A stretch of 64,000 bases of DNA from a bacterium. Its GTDB lineage: Bacteria > Pseudomonadota > Gammaproteobacteria > Burkholderiales > Thiobacillaceae. The number at the start of each line of letters is the position of its first letter. The stretch's first letter is position 1. The position numbers and the translations under genes were made by a program. Positions 9,723-18,501 of the stretch are shown here, piece after piece. The notes beneath the pieces are model-generated. The model worked only from the letters and a program-made list of their open reading frames with translations. It was not told the DNA's origin and made no database searches. Location: assembly GCA_009772925.1 (NCBI GenBank), contig WOUQ01000003.1:124001-188000 (forward strand), written 5' to 3'.

Positions 9723-10274
9723 ATGCCGCATCCCGACCTCACCGAACACACGCTGGAATCCAGCGACGAATACCGTGGCCGCCTGCTGCACGTGAAGAAG
9801 GACCGGGTGCGCCTGCCCGATGGCGGCGAATCCACGCGCGAGTACATCCTCCATCCCGGCGCCGCGGTGATCCTGCCCATCTTCGAGAATGGCGACATCC
9901 TGTTGGAGCGCCAGCACCGCTACCCCCTGCACCGGGATTTCCTGGAACTCCCCGCCGGCAAGTTCGATCCGCACGAGACCGAACTCGCCTGCGCCCAGCG
10001 TGAACTGCAGGAGGAAACCGGCTACGTCGCCCTGAAGTGGCGCCAGCTGCCCACCTTCTACCCCTGCATCGGCTACGCCAACGAGCGTCTGGTCTATTTC
10101 CTCGCCGAGAACCTGGTGTTCAGCGGTGAGAACATGGACGAGGACGAGTTCCTGGAGATCCTGCGTGTGCCTTTCGCCGAGGCGCTGGCCATGGTGGGGG
10201 ATGGCCGCATCGACGAGGCGAAGACGGTCATGGGGCTGCTCTGGTACGAGAAATTCGGTGCCGGGACACGGTGA
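9723..10274 (+). CDS. nudF: NUDIX hydrolase, ADP-ribose pyrophosphatase-like
   Basis: 183 aa. The Nudix box is intact: [20 protein letters not shown] followed by TGY, about residues 79-101. It fits G-x5-E-x7-REUxEExGU, which binds Mg and cleaves nucleoside diphosphates linked to another group. The upstream sequence ([34 protein letters not shown]) and the EPA-like ELPAGK motif resemble ADP-ribose pyrophosphatases such as NudF. It is divergent from trpB2 and followed almost without a gap by a MazG-like gene, forming a housecleaning hydrolase pair. The exact substrate is inferred. Confidence 0.9.
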   Translation: MPHPDLTEHTLESSDEYRGRLLHVKKDRVRLPDGGESTREYILHPGAAVILPIFENGDILLERQHRYPLHRDFLELPAGKFDPHETELACAQRELQEETGYVALKWRQLPTFYPCIGYANERLVYFLAENLVFSGENMDEDEFLEILRVPFAEALAMVGDGRIDEAKTVMGLLWYEKFGAGTR

Positions 10275-10300
10275 TACACTCGATTCCGCTTTCGCTCGCC

Positions 10301-10663
10301 ATGCCCGCCATGCCCATCGCTACCTTCGAACAGCTCGCCGCTGCCGTCCGCGAATTCGGCCGCGAGCGCGACTGGCACCAGTACCACGACCCCAAGAACC
10401 TGACCGCCGCGCTCATCGTCGAGGCGGCGGAACTGCTGGAACCCTTCCAGTGGCTGAGCCCCGAGCAGAGCCGGAACCTGCCCGAGGCCAAGCGTGAAGC
10501 GGTGCGCCAGGAGATGGCCGACGTGCTGATCTACCTGGTGAGCCTGGCCAACTGCCTGGACATCGACTTGCTCAAGGCCGCCGAGGCCAAGCTGGCCATC
10601 AACGCCGCGAAATACCCGGTGGAGAAGGCCAAAGGCTCCTGCGCGAAATCCCACGAACTGTGA
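10301..10663 (+). CDS. MazG-like nucleotide pyrophosphohydrolase
   Basis: About 120 aa. The all-alpha NTP pyrophosphatase signature is present: EAAELLEPFQW, then EMADVLIYLVSLA, giving ExxE...ExxD for Mg binding. Such enzymes hydrolyse (d)NTPs to monophosphates and remove aberrant nucleotides. The start is uncertain. ATG at 10301 or 10310 fits the domain. A GTG at 10271 that overlaps the nudF stop would allow coupled translation and add ten residues. It follows nudF closely and precedes a ferredoxin gene by 7 bases, so the group is probably one transcript. Confidence 0.85.
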   Translation: MPAMPIATFEQLAAAVREFGRERDWHQYHDPKNLTAALIVEAAELLEPFQWLSPEQSRNLPEAKREAVRQEMADVLIYLVSLANCLDIDLLKAAEAKLAINAAKYPVEKAKGSCAKSHEL

Positions 10664-10670
10664 ACCTGAA

Positions 10671-10982
10671 ATGAGCCTTTTCAGACACCACCTGTTTTTC
10701 TGCCTCAACCGGCGCGACGACGGCGAGCCCTGCTGCAGCGACCACGACGCCGAGGCGATGTTCGAATACGCCAAGAAGAAGGCGAAGAAGCTGGGCTTGC
10801 ACGGCAAGGGTGGCGACTGCCGGGTGAACCGGGCCGGCTGCTTTGACCGCTGCGGCGAAGGCCCGGTGTGCGTGGTCTACCCGGACGCGGTCTGGTACAC
10901 CTACGTGGACCAGACCGACATCGACGAGATCGTCGAGTCCCACCTGCGCGACGGCAAGGTGGTCGAACGCCTGAAGATCTGA
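10671..10982 (+). CDS. Thioredoxin-like [2Fe-2S] ferredoxin
   Basis: 103 aa. The protein has the cysteine pattern of the NuoE-type thioredoxin-like ferredoxins: Cys11, a second Cys at 21 or 22, then Cys57-x3-Cys61 in RAGCFDRCGEGPVCVVYPD. The core VVYPDAVWYTYVDQTDIDEIVESHL is typical of stand-alone (2Fe-2S) ferredoxin-domain proteins in proteobacteria. It should be a cytosolic electron carrier; the partner is unknown. It sits in a compact run between the MazG-like gene and a small hydrolase. Confidence 0.85.
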   Translation: MSLFRHHLFFCLNRRDDGEPCCSDHDAEAMFEYAKKKAKKLGLHGKGGDCRVNRAGCFDRCGEGPVCVVYPDAVWYTYVDQTDIDEIVESHLRDGKVVERLKI

Positions 10983-10989
10983 CTGCCCC

Positions 10990-11592
10990 TTGAAGAAGCA
11001 CAGGCTGCGCATCAGGGGCCCCGCCGGCGCCATCGAGACGGTGGTCGAGGAGCCCGCCGGCGAACCCCACGGCCTGGCCCTGGTGGCGCATCCGCATCCC
11101 CTGCACGGCGGCAGCCTGGACAACAAGGTGGCCTGGACCCTGGCGCGAGCCGCCCTGGCCTGTGGACTGATCGCGATCCGCCCCAACTTCCGGGGCGTGG
11201 GCGAAAGCGAAGGCGACTTCGACCACGGTGTCGGCGAGACCGAGGACCTGCTCGCCGTCGCCCGCGCCAGCGAAGCCCGCTTCGGCCCTCTGCCCTGGAC
11301 TCTGCTGGGCTTCTCCTTCGGCGCCTATGTACAGCAGCGGGTGGCCCGGAGCCTGCACGCCCAACGCCTGGTCATGGTGGGACCGGCGGTGTCCCTGTAC
11401 GCATTCGAGCCCACGCAGGTTCCTGCCACCATCATCCACGGCGACCAGGACGAGGTGATTCCCTTCGCCGCCGCCCGCGACTATGCCGAGGCGCACGCCA
11501 TTCGTCTCATCGCGGTGGAAGGCTGCGGCCACTTCTTCCATGGTCGGCTGCGGGAATTGCAGGACCACGTCGAGCGCCTGTGTCGGCCATGA
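10990..11592 (+). CDS. Alpha/beta hydrolase (YcjY/CocE-like small hydrolase)
   Basis: 200 aa with a TTG start at 10990. The nucleophile elbow is GFSFGA (about residue 114), and the catalytic His is expected in EGCGHFFHG at the C-terminus. The HPHPLHGGSLDNKV segment and NFRGVGESEGDFDHG are typical of this group of small cytosolic alpha/beta hydrolases. The substrate is unknown. Its stop overlaps the ATG of the ABC ATPase gene (ATGA at 11589-11592), indicating translational coupling with the exporter. Confidence 0.85.
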   Translation: MKKHRLRIRGPAGAIETVVEEPAGEPHGLALVAHPHPLHGGSLDNKVAWTLARAALACGLIAIRPNFRGVGESEGDFDHGVGETEDLLAVARASEARFGPLPWTLLGFSFGAYVQQRVARSLHAQRLVMVGPAVSLYAFEPTQVPATIIHGDQDEVIPFAAARDYAEAHAIRLIAVEGCGHFFHGRLRELQDHVERLCRP

Positions 11593-12500
11593 AGTCACCC
11601 CTGAGCTTGCGCGGCCTGACGAAAAGCTACGGCGGCCAGCGCGTGGTGGACGGCTTCGACCTGGAACTGGAGCCGGGCCGCTGCCACGGCCTGCTCGGTC
11701 CCAATGGCGCCGGCAAGACCACCACCCTGCGCCTGGCACTGGGGTTGATCGAGGCCGATGCCGGCACGGTGGAACTGCTCGGCCATGTCCTGCCGGCCGA
11801 GGCCAAACAGGCGCGACGGCGGGTGGGCGTGGTGCCCCAGGTGGACAGCCTGGACCCGGACTTCACCGTGGCCGAAAACCTGCAAACCTATGGCCGCTAC
11901 TTCGGCCTGTCCGGCAAGACCATCGCCGAGCGGATTCCCGCCCTGCTCGATTTCGCCGGCCTCGCCGGCAAGGCCGACGCCCCCATCCTCACCCTGTCCG
12001 GCGGCATGAAGCGGCGCCTCACCCTGGCCCGCGCCCTGGTCAACGACCCCGACCTGATCATCCTCGACGAGCCCACCACCGGTCTCGACCCCCAGGCCCG
12101 CCACCTGATCTGGCAGGGCCTGCGCCGGCTCATTTCGCAGGGCAAGACCCTGCTGCTCACCACCCATTTCATGGACGAGGCGGAACGCCTGTGCGACATC
12201 ATCAGCGTCCTCGATCACGGCCGCAGCATCGCCCGGGGCAGTCCGCGCGAACTCATCGCCGGCCACATCGAGCCCCATGTGGTGGAGGTGTTCGGCGAGG
12301 GCCTGGACGAATGGAAAGCCTGCGTGTCGGGTCTTTGTCGACGTTGCGAGCAGGCCGGCGAAACCCTGTTCTGCTACACGGACAATCCGGACAAGGTGGT
12401 CGCGGAACTGGAAGCCGCGCCGGGCCTGCGTTACCTGCACCGGCCGGCGAACCTGGAGGACGTGTTCCTGAAGATCACCGGGAGGGACCTGCGTGATTAG
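11589..12500 (+). CDS. ABC transporter ATP-binding protein (NodI-like)
   Basis: 303 aa from the ATG at 11589; a GTG nine bases upstream is an alternative. Walker A GPNGAGKTTT (about 37-46), the ABC signature LSGGMKRRL and Walker B LIILDEPTTGLD are complete, with the switch His in LLTTHFMDEAERL. It resembles the NodI/drug-resistance (DRA) family that powers ABC-2 exporters. It overlaps both neighbours: the hydrolase stop, and the permease start by 8 bases. The exported substrate is not indicated. Nod factor export is unlikely, since no nod genes are nearby. Confidence 0.92.
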   Translation: MKSPLSLRGLTKSYGGQRVVDGFDLELEPGRCHGLLGPNGAGKTTTLRLALGLIEADAGTVELLGHVLPAEAKQARRRVGVVPQVDSLDPDFTVAENLQTYGRYFGLSGKTIAERIPALLDFAGLAGKADAPILTLSGGMKRRLTLARALVNDPDLIILDEPTTGLDPQARHLIWQGLRRLISQGKTLLLTTHFMDEAERLCDIISVLDHGRSIARGSPRELIAGHIEPHVVEVFGEGLDEWKACVSGLCRRCEQAGETLFCYTDNPDKVVAELEAAPGLRYLHRPANLEDVFLKITGRDLRD

Positions 12501-13254
12501 CTTCGCCTGGTTCCCGGTCTGGCGGCGCAACTTCCTGGTCTGGCGGAAGCTGGCCGGCCCCTCGCTGCTCGGCAACCTGGCCGATCCCATGCTCTACATG
12601 CTGGGTCTGGGTTACGGCCTGGGCGCTCTGCTGCCGGACGTGGACGGCGTGCCCTACCTCAACTTCCTGGCCGCCGGCACCCTGGCCTACAGCGTCATGA
12701 ACAGCGCCAGTTTCGAGACCCTGTATTCCGCCTTTTCGCGCATGCACGTGCAGAAGACCTGGGACGCCATCCTCAATACGCCCCTCGATCTGCGCGACGT
12801 CCTGCTCGGGGAACTGTTCTGGGCGACCAGCAAGAGCCTGTTGTCGGGCATCGCCATCCTGCTGGTGATCTGGGTGCTGGGGCTGTACGAGCACTTCGCC
12901 CTGACCCTGGTCCTGCTGCCGGTGGCGGTGCTGACCGGCTTCTGCTTCGCCGGCCTGGGCCTGTCCATCAACGCGGTGTCGCCCAACTACGATTTCTTCC
13001 TTTATTACTTCACCCTGGCGATCACGCCGATGGTGTTGCTGGGCGGCGTGTTCTATCCGACCACCGCGTTTCCGGCTTGGCTCGCCGCCATCGCCGCCTG
13101 GCTGCCGCTGACGCATGCGATCGAACTGGCGCGGCCGCTGATCCTCGGGCAATGGCCGCAGGGCATGCTGTTGCATGCGGCGGCGTTGCTGGCTTACGGG
13201 ATGGCTGGCTTTGCGGCGGCGCTCGGATTGACCAGGAAACGGCTGCTGCGCTGA
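12493..13254 (+). CDS. ABC-2 type permease (NodJ-like)
   Basis: 253 aa with a GTG start at 12493 inside the end of the ATPase gene. It shows about six hydrophobic segments (for example LSGIAILLVIWVLGLY, LTLVLLPVAVLTGFCFAGLG, MVLLGGVFYPTTAFPAWL) and the ABC-2 signature region near the C-terminus. With the preceding ATPase it should form a homodimeric exporter in the inner membrane. The family includes NodJ and polysaccharide or drug exporters. It is convergent with pyrC', 3 bases apart. Confidence 0.9.
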   Translation: MISFAWFPVWRRNFLVWRKLAGPSLLGNLADPMLYMLGLGYGLGALLPDVDGVPYLNFLAAGTLAYSVMNSASFETLYSAFSRMHVQKTWDAILNTPLDLRDVLLGELFWATSKSLLSGIAILLVIWVLGLYEHFALTLVLLPVAVLTGFCFAGLGLSINAVSPNYDFFLYYFTLAITPMVLLGGVFYPTTAFPAWLAAIAAWLPLTHAIELARPLILGQWPQGMLLHAAALLAYGMAGFAAALGLTRKRLLR

Positions 13255-13257
13255 CGA

Positions 13258-14559
13258 CTAGCCGTGGTTCGGATGCCGGTGCCCATCCCGCCGGAAATCC
13301 ACATGCCCGTCGATCAGCGTGTACTGCACCCGCCCCTGCATCTCCAGGCCCAGGTAGGGACTGTTCTTGCCCAGGCTGGCGAGGTTGGAGGGGCTGACGA
13401 TCCAGGCGGCGTCCGGGTCGAACAGGCAGAGGTCGGCGGGATGGCCGACGGCGATGTGGCCGGCGTCCACGCCGAGGATGCCGGCGGGCTGGTGGGTGAG
13501 GTAGCCGAGGGCGCGGGCCAGGGGCATGTTGGCCTCCCGCGCCCATTTCAGGGTCAGCGGCAGCAGCAGCTCGACGCCGGTGGCGCCGGGCTCGGCTTCC
13601 TGGAAGGGCAGTTCCTTGGCGTCGTCGTCGACCGGCGCGTGGTCGGAGCAGATCGCGTCGATGGTGCCGTCGCTCAGCCCCTTGCGGATCGCGTCCCGGT
13701 CGCGCTGGCTGCGCAGGGGCGGGATCAGGTGGCAATTGGCGTCGAAATTGGTGGTGTCCATTTCCGACAGGTGGACATGATGCACGCCCACGTCGCAGGT
13801 GATGGGCAGGCCGTCGTGCTTGGCCCGGCGCACCATCTCGATGCCGGCCCGGCTGGACAGGCGGGCAAGATGCACGCGGGCGCCGGTCTCCCGCACCAGC
13901 AGGAGGATGGTGGAGATGGCCACCGTCTCGGCGGGCACGGGGATCGGCGGCAGGCCGTGGCGGGCGGCGACGACACCGTCGTGAGCGACGCCCTCGCGGC
14001 CCAGGTGGGGATCCTGGGGACGCAGCCAGATCGGCAGTTCGAAGGTCTTCGCGTATTCCATGGCGCGCAGCAGCACCTGGGTATCGACCAGGGGCGCGTC
14101 GGCCTGGCTGAAGGCCATGCAGCCGGCTTCGTTGAGTTCCGCCATTTCCGTCAGGCGTTCGCCCTTGAGTTCGCGGGTGAGGGCGCCGATGGGATAGACC
14201 CGCGGGCCGGGCATGTGCTTGGCGCGAAACTTGAGCATTTCCACCAGGCCCGGCTCGTCCAGGGGCGGGTCGGTGTCGGGCGGGCAGGCCAGGGAGGTGA
14301 CGCCGCCGACGGCGGCCGCGTGCATTTCGGATTCCAGGGTCGCCCGGTATTCCAGTCCCGGCTCGCGCAGGCGCACGGAGAGGTCGACCAGGCCCGGGCA
14401 GATGACCAGGCCGCTGGCGTCGATGACCTGGTTGGCGTGGAAATCGGTTGGGGCGGCGCCGACGCCGACGATGTGGCCGGCGGCCACGAACACGTCGCGG
14501 ACGGCGTCCAGGCCCGAGGCGGGATCGATGACGCGGCCGTTGCGGATATGGATCTTCAT
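13258..14559 (-). CDS. pyrX: Dihydroorotase-like non-catalytic subunit (PyrC')
   Basis: 433 aa of the amidohydrolase fold. Active dihydroorotases carry DxHxHLREPG; here the same place reads [13 protein letters not shown] (about residues 59-71), so both metal-binding histidines are gone. The downstream HCE-type motif is also replaced ([13 protein letters not shown]). This matches the inactive PyrC' that pairs with aspartate carbamoyltransferase in Pseudomonas and relatives to assemble the large ATCase complex. Its start overlaps the pyrB stop by 4 bases. A catalytically active dihydroorotase must be elsewhere in the genome. Confidence 0.88.
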   Translation of the reverse strand: MKIHIRNGRVIDPASGLDAVRDVFVAAGHIVGVGAAPTDFHANQVIDASGLVICPGLVDLSVRLREPGLEYRATLESEMHAAAVGGVTSLACPPDTDPPLDEPGLVEMLKFRAKHMPGPRVYPIGALTRELKGERLTEMAELNEAGCMAFSQADAPLVDTQVLLRAMEYAKTFELPIWLRPQDPHLGREGVAHDGVVAARHGLPPIPVPAETVAISTILLLVRETGARVHLARLSSRAGIEMVRRAKHDGLPITCDVGVHHVHLSEMDTTNFDANCHLIPPLRSQRDRDAIRKGLSDGTIDAICSDHAPVDDDAKELPFQEAEPGATGVELLLPLTLKWAREANMPLARALGYLTHQPAGILGVDAGHIAVGHPADLCLFDPDAAWIVSPSNLASLGKNSPYLGLEMQGRVQYTLIDGHVDFRRDGHRHPNHG

Positions 14560-15533
14560 GTCTGCGCTCCCGTCGCGCCCGCTCCGGCGAGCAGGCTCAT
14601 CACCGCCATGCGCACGGCGATGCCGAAGGTGACCTGCGACAGGATCACCGACTGCATGCCGTCCGCCACCGCCGAGTCGATCTCCACGCCCCGGTTCATG
14701 GGGCCGGGGTGCATGACGATGGCATCCGGCTTGGCCAGTTTCAGCTTGTCCGGGGTGAGGCCCCAGTGCTTGTAGTACTCGCCGGCGCTGGGCAGTCGGG
14801 AGCCGCGCATGCGCTCGTTCTGCAGGCGCAGCATGAGCACCGCATCGACGTCCCTGAGACCCTCGCTCATCTTGTGGAAGACATGCACGCCGAGGTTCTG
14901 CACATCGCGCGGCAGCAGGGTGCGGGGCGCCACCACGCGCACTTCCGGGCAGCCCAGGGTGGTCAGGGCGTGGATCTGCGAACGGGCCACGCGCGAATGC
15001 AGCACGTCGCCGACGATGGCCACGCGCAGGTTGTGGAAGGCGCCCTTGTAGTGGCGCAGCGTGTACATGTCGAGCAGGCCCTGGGTGGGGTGGGCGCAGC
15101 GGCCGTCGCCGGCGTTGATGACGCTGATGTGCGGGGCGACGTGGCGGGCGATGAGATGGCTGGCGCCGGCGGCGGCGTGGCGCACGATGAACATGTCCGC
15201 CTGCATGGCCGACAGGTTGGCCACCGTGTCGAGCAGGGTCTCGCCCTTGCTCTGCGAGGAGGCGTTGATGTTCAGGTTGACCACGTCGGCGGACAGCCTT
15301 TTCGCGGCGATCTCGAAGGTGGTGCGGGTGCGCGTGGAGTTCTCGAAGAAGATGTTGAAGATGGCCTTGCCGCGCAGCAGCGGCACCTTCTTCACGTCCC
15401 GCTCCTGGGCGGAGACGGCGATGAAGGAGGCCGCGGTATCCAGGATCTGCGTGAGGATGCGCGCCGGCAGCCCCTCCAGCGTGAGCAGGTGGCGCAGGCG
15501 GCCGTCCTCGGTCAGTTGCGGGTTGGCGCTCAT
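14556..15533 (-). CDS. pyrB: Aspartate carbamoyltransferase catalytic subunit
   Basis: 325 aa. It joins carbamoyl phosphate to aspartate, the committed step of pyrimidine synthesis. The carbamoyl-phosphate-binding motif [13 protein letters not shown] (about residues 60-72) and the HPTQGLLD segment are intact. The N-terminal extension before the first domain is of the longer Pseudomonas/betaproteobacterial type. It overlaps pyrR upstream and pyrC' downstream by 4 bases each, so the three are translationally coupled. Confidence 0.97.
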   Translation of the reverse strand: MSANPQLTEDGRLRHLLTLEGLPARILTQILDTAASFIAVSAQERDVKKVPLLRGKAIFNIFFENSTRTRTTFEIAAKRLSADVVNLNINASSQSKGETLLDTVANLSAMQADMFIVRHAAAGASHLIARHVAPHISVINAGDGRCAHPTQGLLDMYTLRHYKGAFHNLRVAIVGDVLHSRVARSQIHALTTLGCPEVRVVAPRTLLPRDVQNLGVHVFHKMSEGLRDVDAVLMLRLQNERMRGSRLPSAGEYYKHWGLTPDKLKLAKPDAIVMHPGPMNRGVEIDSAVADGMQSVILSQVTFGIAVRMAVMSLLAGAGATGAQT

Positions 15534-16033
15534 GCTTTCCTCTTCATGACGAAATGCAGGCCATCGCTGTCATTCTTTTGCAGCGAGATGTGCTCGTCCG
15601 CCGGCAGTTCCAGGCGCAGGCCGACGAAGTCGGCGCAGAACGGCAGTTCGCGGCCGCCCCGGTCGACCAGCACGGCCAGGCGGATGGCGGCGGGCCGGCC
15701 GTAGTCGAACAGCAGGTTGAGGGCGGCGCGGGTGGTGCGGCCGGTGTAGAGCACGTCGTCGAGCAGCAGGATGCGCCGGTCCTCCACCTCGAAGGGGATG
15801 TGCGAGGGCTTGGTTTGCGGATGCAGGCCGATGCGCGAGAAATCGTCGCGGTAGAAGGCGATGTCCAGCACGGCGCGGGGGATGTCCAGCTTCAGGCGGG
15901 AGGCCAGGGCCTCCATGATCCAGACGCCGCCGGTATGGATGCCCACCAGGGCGCATTCGGGCGTGATGTGCGGCGCGATCTGTTCGGCCAGGGAATCGAT
16001 GAGGGAATCAGGCGAGGGTAGGTTCGCGGGCAT
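15530..16033 (-). CDS. pyrR: PyrR, uracil phosphoribosyltransferase/pyr regulator homologue
   Basis: 167 aa. The PRPP-binding loop [20 protein letters not shown] lies at about residues 86-105. In Bacillus PyrR binds pyr mRNA; in pseudomonads and relatives the pyrR-pyrB-pyrC' order is conserved and a regulatory role is reported. I did not identify an RNA anti-anti-terminator upstream of it. Its 5' end overlaps the end of ruvX, so it is transcribed with yqgE and ruvX. Confidence 0.93.
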   Translation of the reverse strand: MPANLPSPDSLIDSLAEQIAPHITPECALVGIHTGGVWIMEALASRLKLDIPRAVLDIAFYRDDFSRIGLHPQTKPSHIPFEVEDRRILLLDDVLYTGRTTRAALNLLFDYGRPAAIRLAVLVDRGGRELPFCADFVGLRLELPADEHISLQKNDSDGLHFVMKRKA

Positions 16034-16454
16034 GGCTTTGCTCGAAGTAGTCCTGCAGGATCTGCTGGGCCGCGACCGCGTCGTCCAGCCCCTTGCGGTC
16101 GCGGCCCCTGACGCCGGCCTCGCGCAGGCGCAGGTCGGCGTCGAAGGAGGTGAGGCGCTCGTCCACCAGCGCCACGGGCAGCCTGAAACGGCCTTGCAGC
16201 TGGTTGGCGAAGCGGCGGGCGCGGCGCGAAAGGTCGTGCTCCGTGCCGTCCATGTTCAGCGGCAGGCCCGCCACCAGCTCGCGCGGTTGCCATTCCTCGA
16301 TGAGCGCGGCGATGCGGCCGAAGCGGACCTCGTTGGCTTCGCCGGAGATGGTTTCCAGGGGATGCGCCAGACGGGTTTCCCAGTCGCCCACCGCCACGCC
16401 GATGCGGGAGAGGCCGAAGTCGAAGGCCAGCACGCCGCCGCCGCGCCCTTCCAT
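16008..16454 (-). CDS. ruvX: Holliday junction resolvase-like protein RuvX (YqgF)
   Basis: 148 aa. The RNase H-like fold begins with LAFDFGLSRIGVAVGD (about 9-24), carrying the first catalytic Asp; further acidic residues appear in LVDERLTSFDAD and RKGLDDAVAAQQIL. The family is implicated in pre-16S rRNA 5' end processing as well as junction resolution. It overlaps yqgE by one base and pyrR by 26 bases, the standard yqgE-ruvX-pyrR arrangement. Confidence 0.94.
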   Translation of the reverse strand: MEGRGGGVLAFDFGLSRIGVAVGDWETRLAHPLETISGEANEVRFGRIAALIEEWQPRELVAGLPLNMDGTEHDLSRRARRFANQLQGRFRLPVALVDERLTSFDADLRLREAGVRGRDRKGLDDAVAAQQILQDYFEQSHAREPTLA

Positions 16455-17041
16455 CAGGCGTGACCCGCCTCTTCCGAAAGCATGGACAGATCGATGCCCA
16501 GCAAGCGCATCGCCGCGGGGATGCGATCCTGAGGCGGCAGGGAGAAGATCACCTCGGGATCGGCGGGTACCGTCAACCAGGCGTTCTGCTTGATCTCGTC
16601 CTCCAGCTGACCCGGCCCCCAGCCGGCGTAGCCCAGAGTCACCAGGATCTCGGCCGGACCTTCCTGGCGGGCGGTGGCCTCCAGGATGTCCTTCGAGGTG
16701 GTCAGGCCGACACGGTCGTTGACCGACAGGGTGGAGCCCCAGCTACCCACCGGGCGATGCAGCACGAATCCGCGTTCCACCTGGACCGGCCCGCCGTAAT
16801 AGACCGGCTCGCCGCGCATGTGCGCATCGGTCAGATCGAGACCGATCTGGCTGAACAGGGAGGCCATGTTGAGCTCGATGGGGCGGTTCACCACCACCCC
16901 CAGGGCGCCCTGCTCGCCGTGGTCGCAGATGTAGGTCAGCGTGCCGGAGAAGTTCGGATCCAGCATGTTGGGCATGGCGATCAGGAAATGGTCGGTGAAG
17001 TTGGCGTTGTCCATGGTCGGATCCAGGGTCGTGGCAAGCAT
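16454..17041 (-). CDS. yqgE: YqgE/AlgH family protein
   Basis: 195 aa. The family (DUF179) is conserved but its molecular role is unclear; AlgH was first noted for alginate control in Pseudomonas. Typical stretches are [46 protein letters not shown] and [14 protein letters not shown]. Of three in-frame starts I prefer the ATG ending at 17041, with AAGGTGG seven bases upstream. The ATG ending at 17014 ([10 protein letters not shown]) would give the shorter, more conserved length. It is divergent from the photolyase gene. Confidence 0.92.
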   Translation of the reverse strand: MLATTLDPTMDNANFTDHFLIAMPNMLDPNFSGTLTYICDHGEQGALGVVVNRPIELNMASLFSQIGLDLTDAHMRGEPVYYGGPVQVERGFVLHRPVGSWGSTLSVNDRVGLTTSKDILEATARQEGPAEILVTLGYAGWGPGQLEDEIKQNAWLTVPADPEVIFSLPPQDRIPAAMRLLGIDLSMLSEEAGHA

Positions 17042-17076
17042 TGTAACGCCACCTTTCACCCCCCAATATCACCTCC

Positions 17077-18498
17077 ATGGATACCGCCCTGATCTGGTTT
17101 CGCCGAGACCTCCGCCTGGCCGACCACGCCGCCCTGTTCCATGCGCTGAACGCCGCCCGCCGGACGCGGGCCGTGTTCGTGTTCGACACGGATATCCTCG
17201 ACAGCCTGGAAGACAGGACGGATCGCCGGGTGGCCTTCATCTGGCGCGGCGTGGCCGAACTGAAGGCGGCTCTGGAAGCGCGCGGCGGCACCCTGCATGT
17301 CCTGCATGGTTCCGCCCGCCGCGAGATTACCGCCCTCGCCGCGCGCTGGGGCGTCGACGCGGTCTTCGCCGCGCGCGATTACGAGCCCTTCGCCGGCGCC
17401 CGCGACGCCGCCGTGGCCGCCGTGGCCGCCACCCTGGCGGCGCAAGGGCGGCGGCTGATCCTGGTGAAGGATCAGGTCGTCTTCGACACCGACGAGGTGC
17501 TCACAGGCGGCGGTCGTCCCTTCCAGGTGTTCACTCCCTACAAGCGGGCCTGGCTGGCGCGGCTCACGCCGGAGCGGTATGCCGCCTACGCCGTGGAAGA
17601 GCGTCTCGACCGCATCCAGCACGAGGCGCCGGCGCCCCTGCCGAGCCTCGAAGCGCTCGGCTTCCGGGCCGAGGCCCTCGACACTCTCCGGCTGATCCCC
17701 GGCGAGGCGGGCGCCCGCGGCCTGCTCGGCGATTTCCTGGGGCGCATGCGGGGGTATCGGCAGCAGCGCGACTTCCCCGCGCTCAAGGGGCCGTCCTATC
17801 TGTCCGCGCACCTGCGCTTCGGCATGGTCTCCATCCGCGAACTGGTGCGCCGGGCTCTGGAAACAGGCGGCGCGGGCGGCGAGACCTGGCTGTCCGAGCT
17901 GATCTGGCGCGAGTTCTACCAGATGCTGCTGTGGCACTACCCGCATACCGCCGAGCACGCCTTCCAGGCCAGGTTCGATGCGATCCTCTGGCCCGATCCG
18001 CCCGGTCATTTCGAGGCCTGGGCCGAGGCGCGCACCGGCTACCCCATCGTCGACGCCGCCATGCGCCAGCTCAATACCACCGGCTATATGCACAACCGCC
18101 TGCGCATGGTCGCCGCCAGTTTCCTGGTCAAGGACCTGCACGTGGACTGGCGCCGGGGGGAACGCTACTTCGCGCGACAACTACTGGATTACGACCAGGC
18201 CGCCAACGTCGGCGGCTGGCAGTGGTCGGCGGGGGTGGGCAGCGACGCCCAGCCCTGGTTCCGTGTGTTCAATCCGGTCAGGCAATCGGAGAAGTTCGAT
18301 CCGGACGGCCGCTTCATCCGCCGTTATCTGCCGGAACTGGCGGCCGTGCCGGACAGGTACGTGCACGCGCCCTGGCTGCTGCCGGCAGCGGCGCAAGCGG
18401 CGGGTTTCTCGCTCGGCCGCGACTACCCCGCGCCCATCGTCAACCATGCCGCCGCGCGCGCGGCGACGCTGGCGTTGTTCAAGGCCGCGGCCGGCTGA
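17077..18498 (+). CDS. phrB: Deoxyribodipyrimidine photolyase (class I)
   Basis: 473 aa. The enzyme uses FADH and an antenna cofactor to reverse UV pyrimidine dimers with blue light. The N-terminal photolyase domain starts ALIWFRRDLRLADH. The FAD-binding domain shows GGETWLSELIWREFYQ, TGYPIVDAAMRQLNTTGYMHNRLRM, and the Trp-rich DYDQAANVGGWQWSAGVGSDAQPWFRVFNP (three-tryptophan electron chain region). Length and all signatures are normal. It is divergent from yqgE across a 35-base gap and convergent with the chemoreceptor gene. Confidence 0.96.
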   Translation: MDTALIWFRRDLRLADHAALFHALNAARRTRAVFVFDTDILDSLEDRTDRRVAFIWRGVAELKAALEARGGTLHVLHGSARREITALAARWGVDAVFAARDYEPFAGARDAAVAAVAATLAAQGRRLILVKDQVVFDTDEVLTGGGRPFQVFTPYKRAWLARLTPERYAAYAVEERLDRIQHEAPAPLPSLEALGFRAEALDTLRLIPGEAGARGLLGDFLGRMRGYRQQRDFPALKGPSYLSAHLRFGMVSIRELVRRALETGGAGGETWLSELIWREFYQMLLWHYPHTAEHAFQARFDAILWPDPPGHFEAWAEARTGYPIVDAAMRQLNTTGYMHNRLRMVAASFLVKDLHVDWRRGERYFARQLLDYDQAANVGGWQWSAGVGSDAQPWFRVFNPVRQSEKFDPDGRFIRRYLPELAAVPDRYVHAPWLLPAAAQAAGFSLGRDYPAPIVNHAAARAATLALFKAAAG

Positions 18499-18501
18499 GC
18501 G

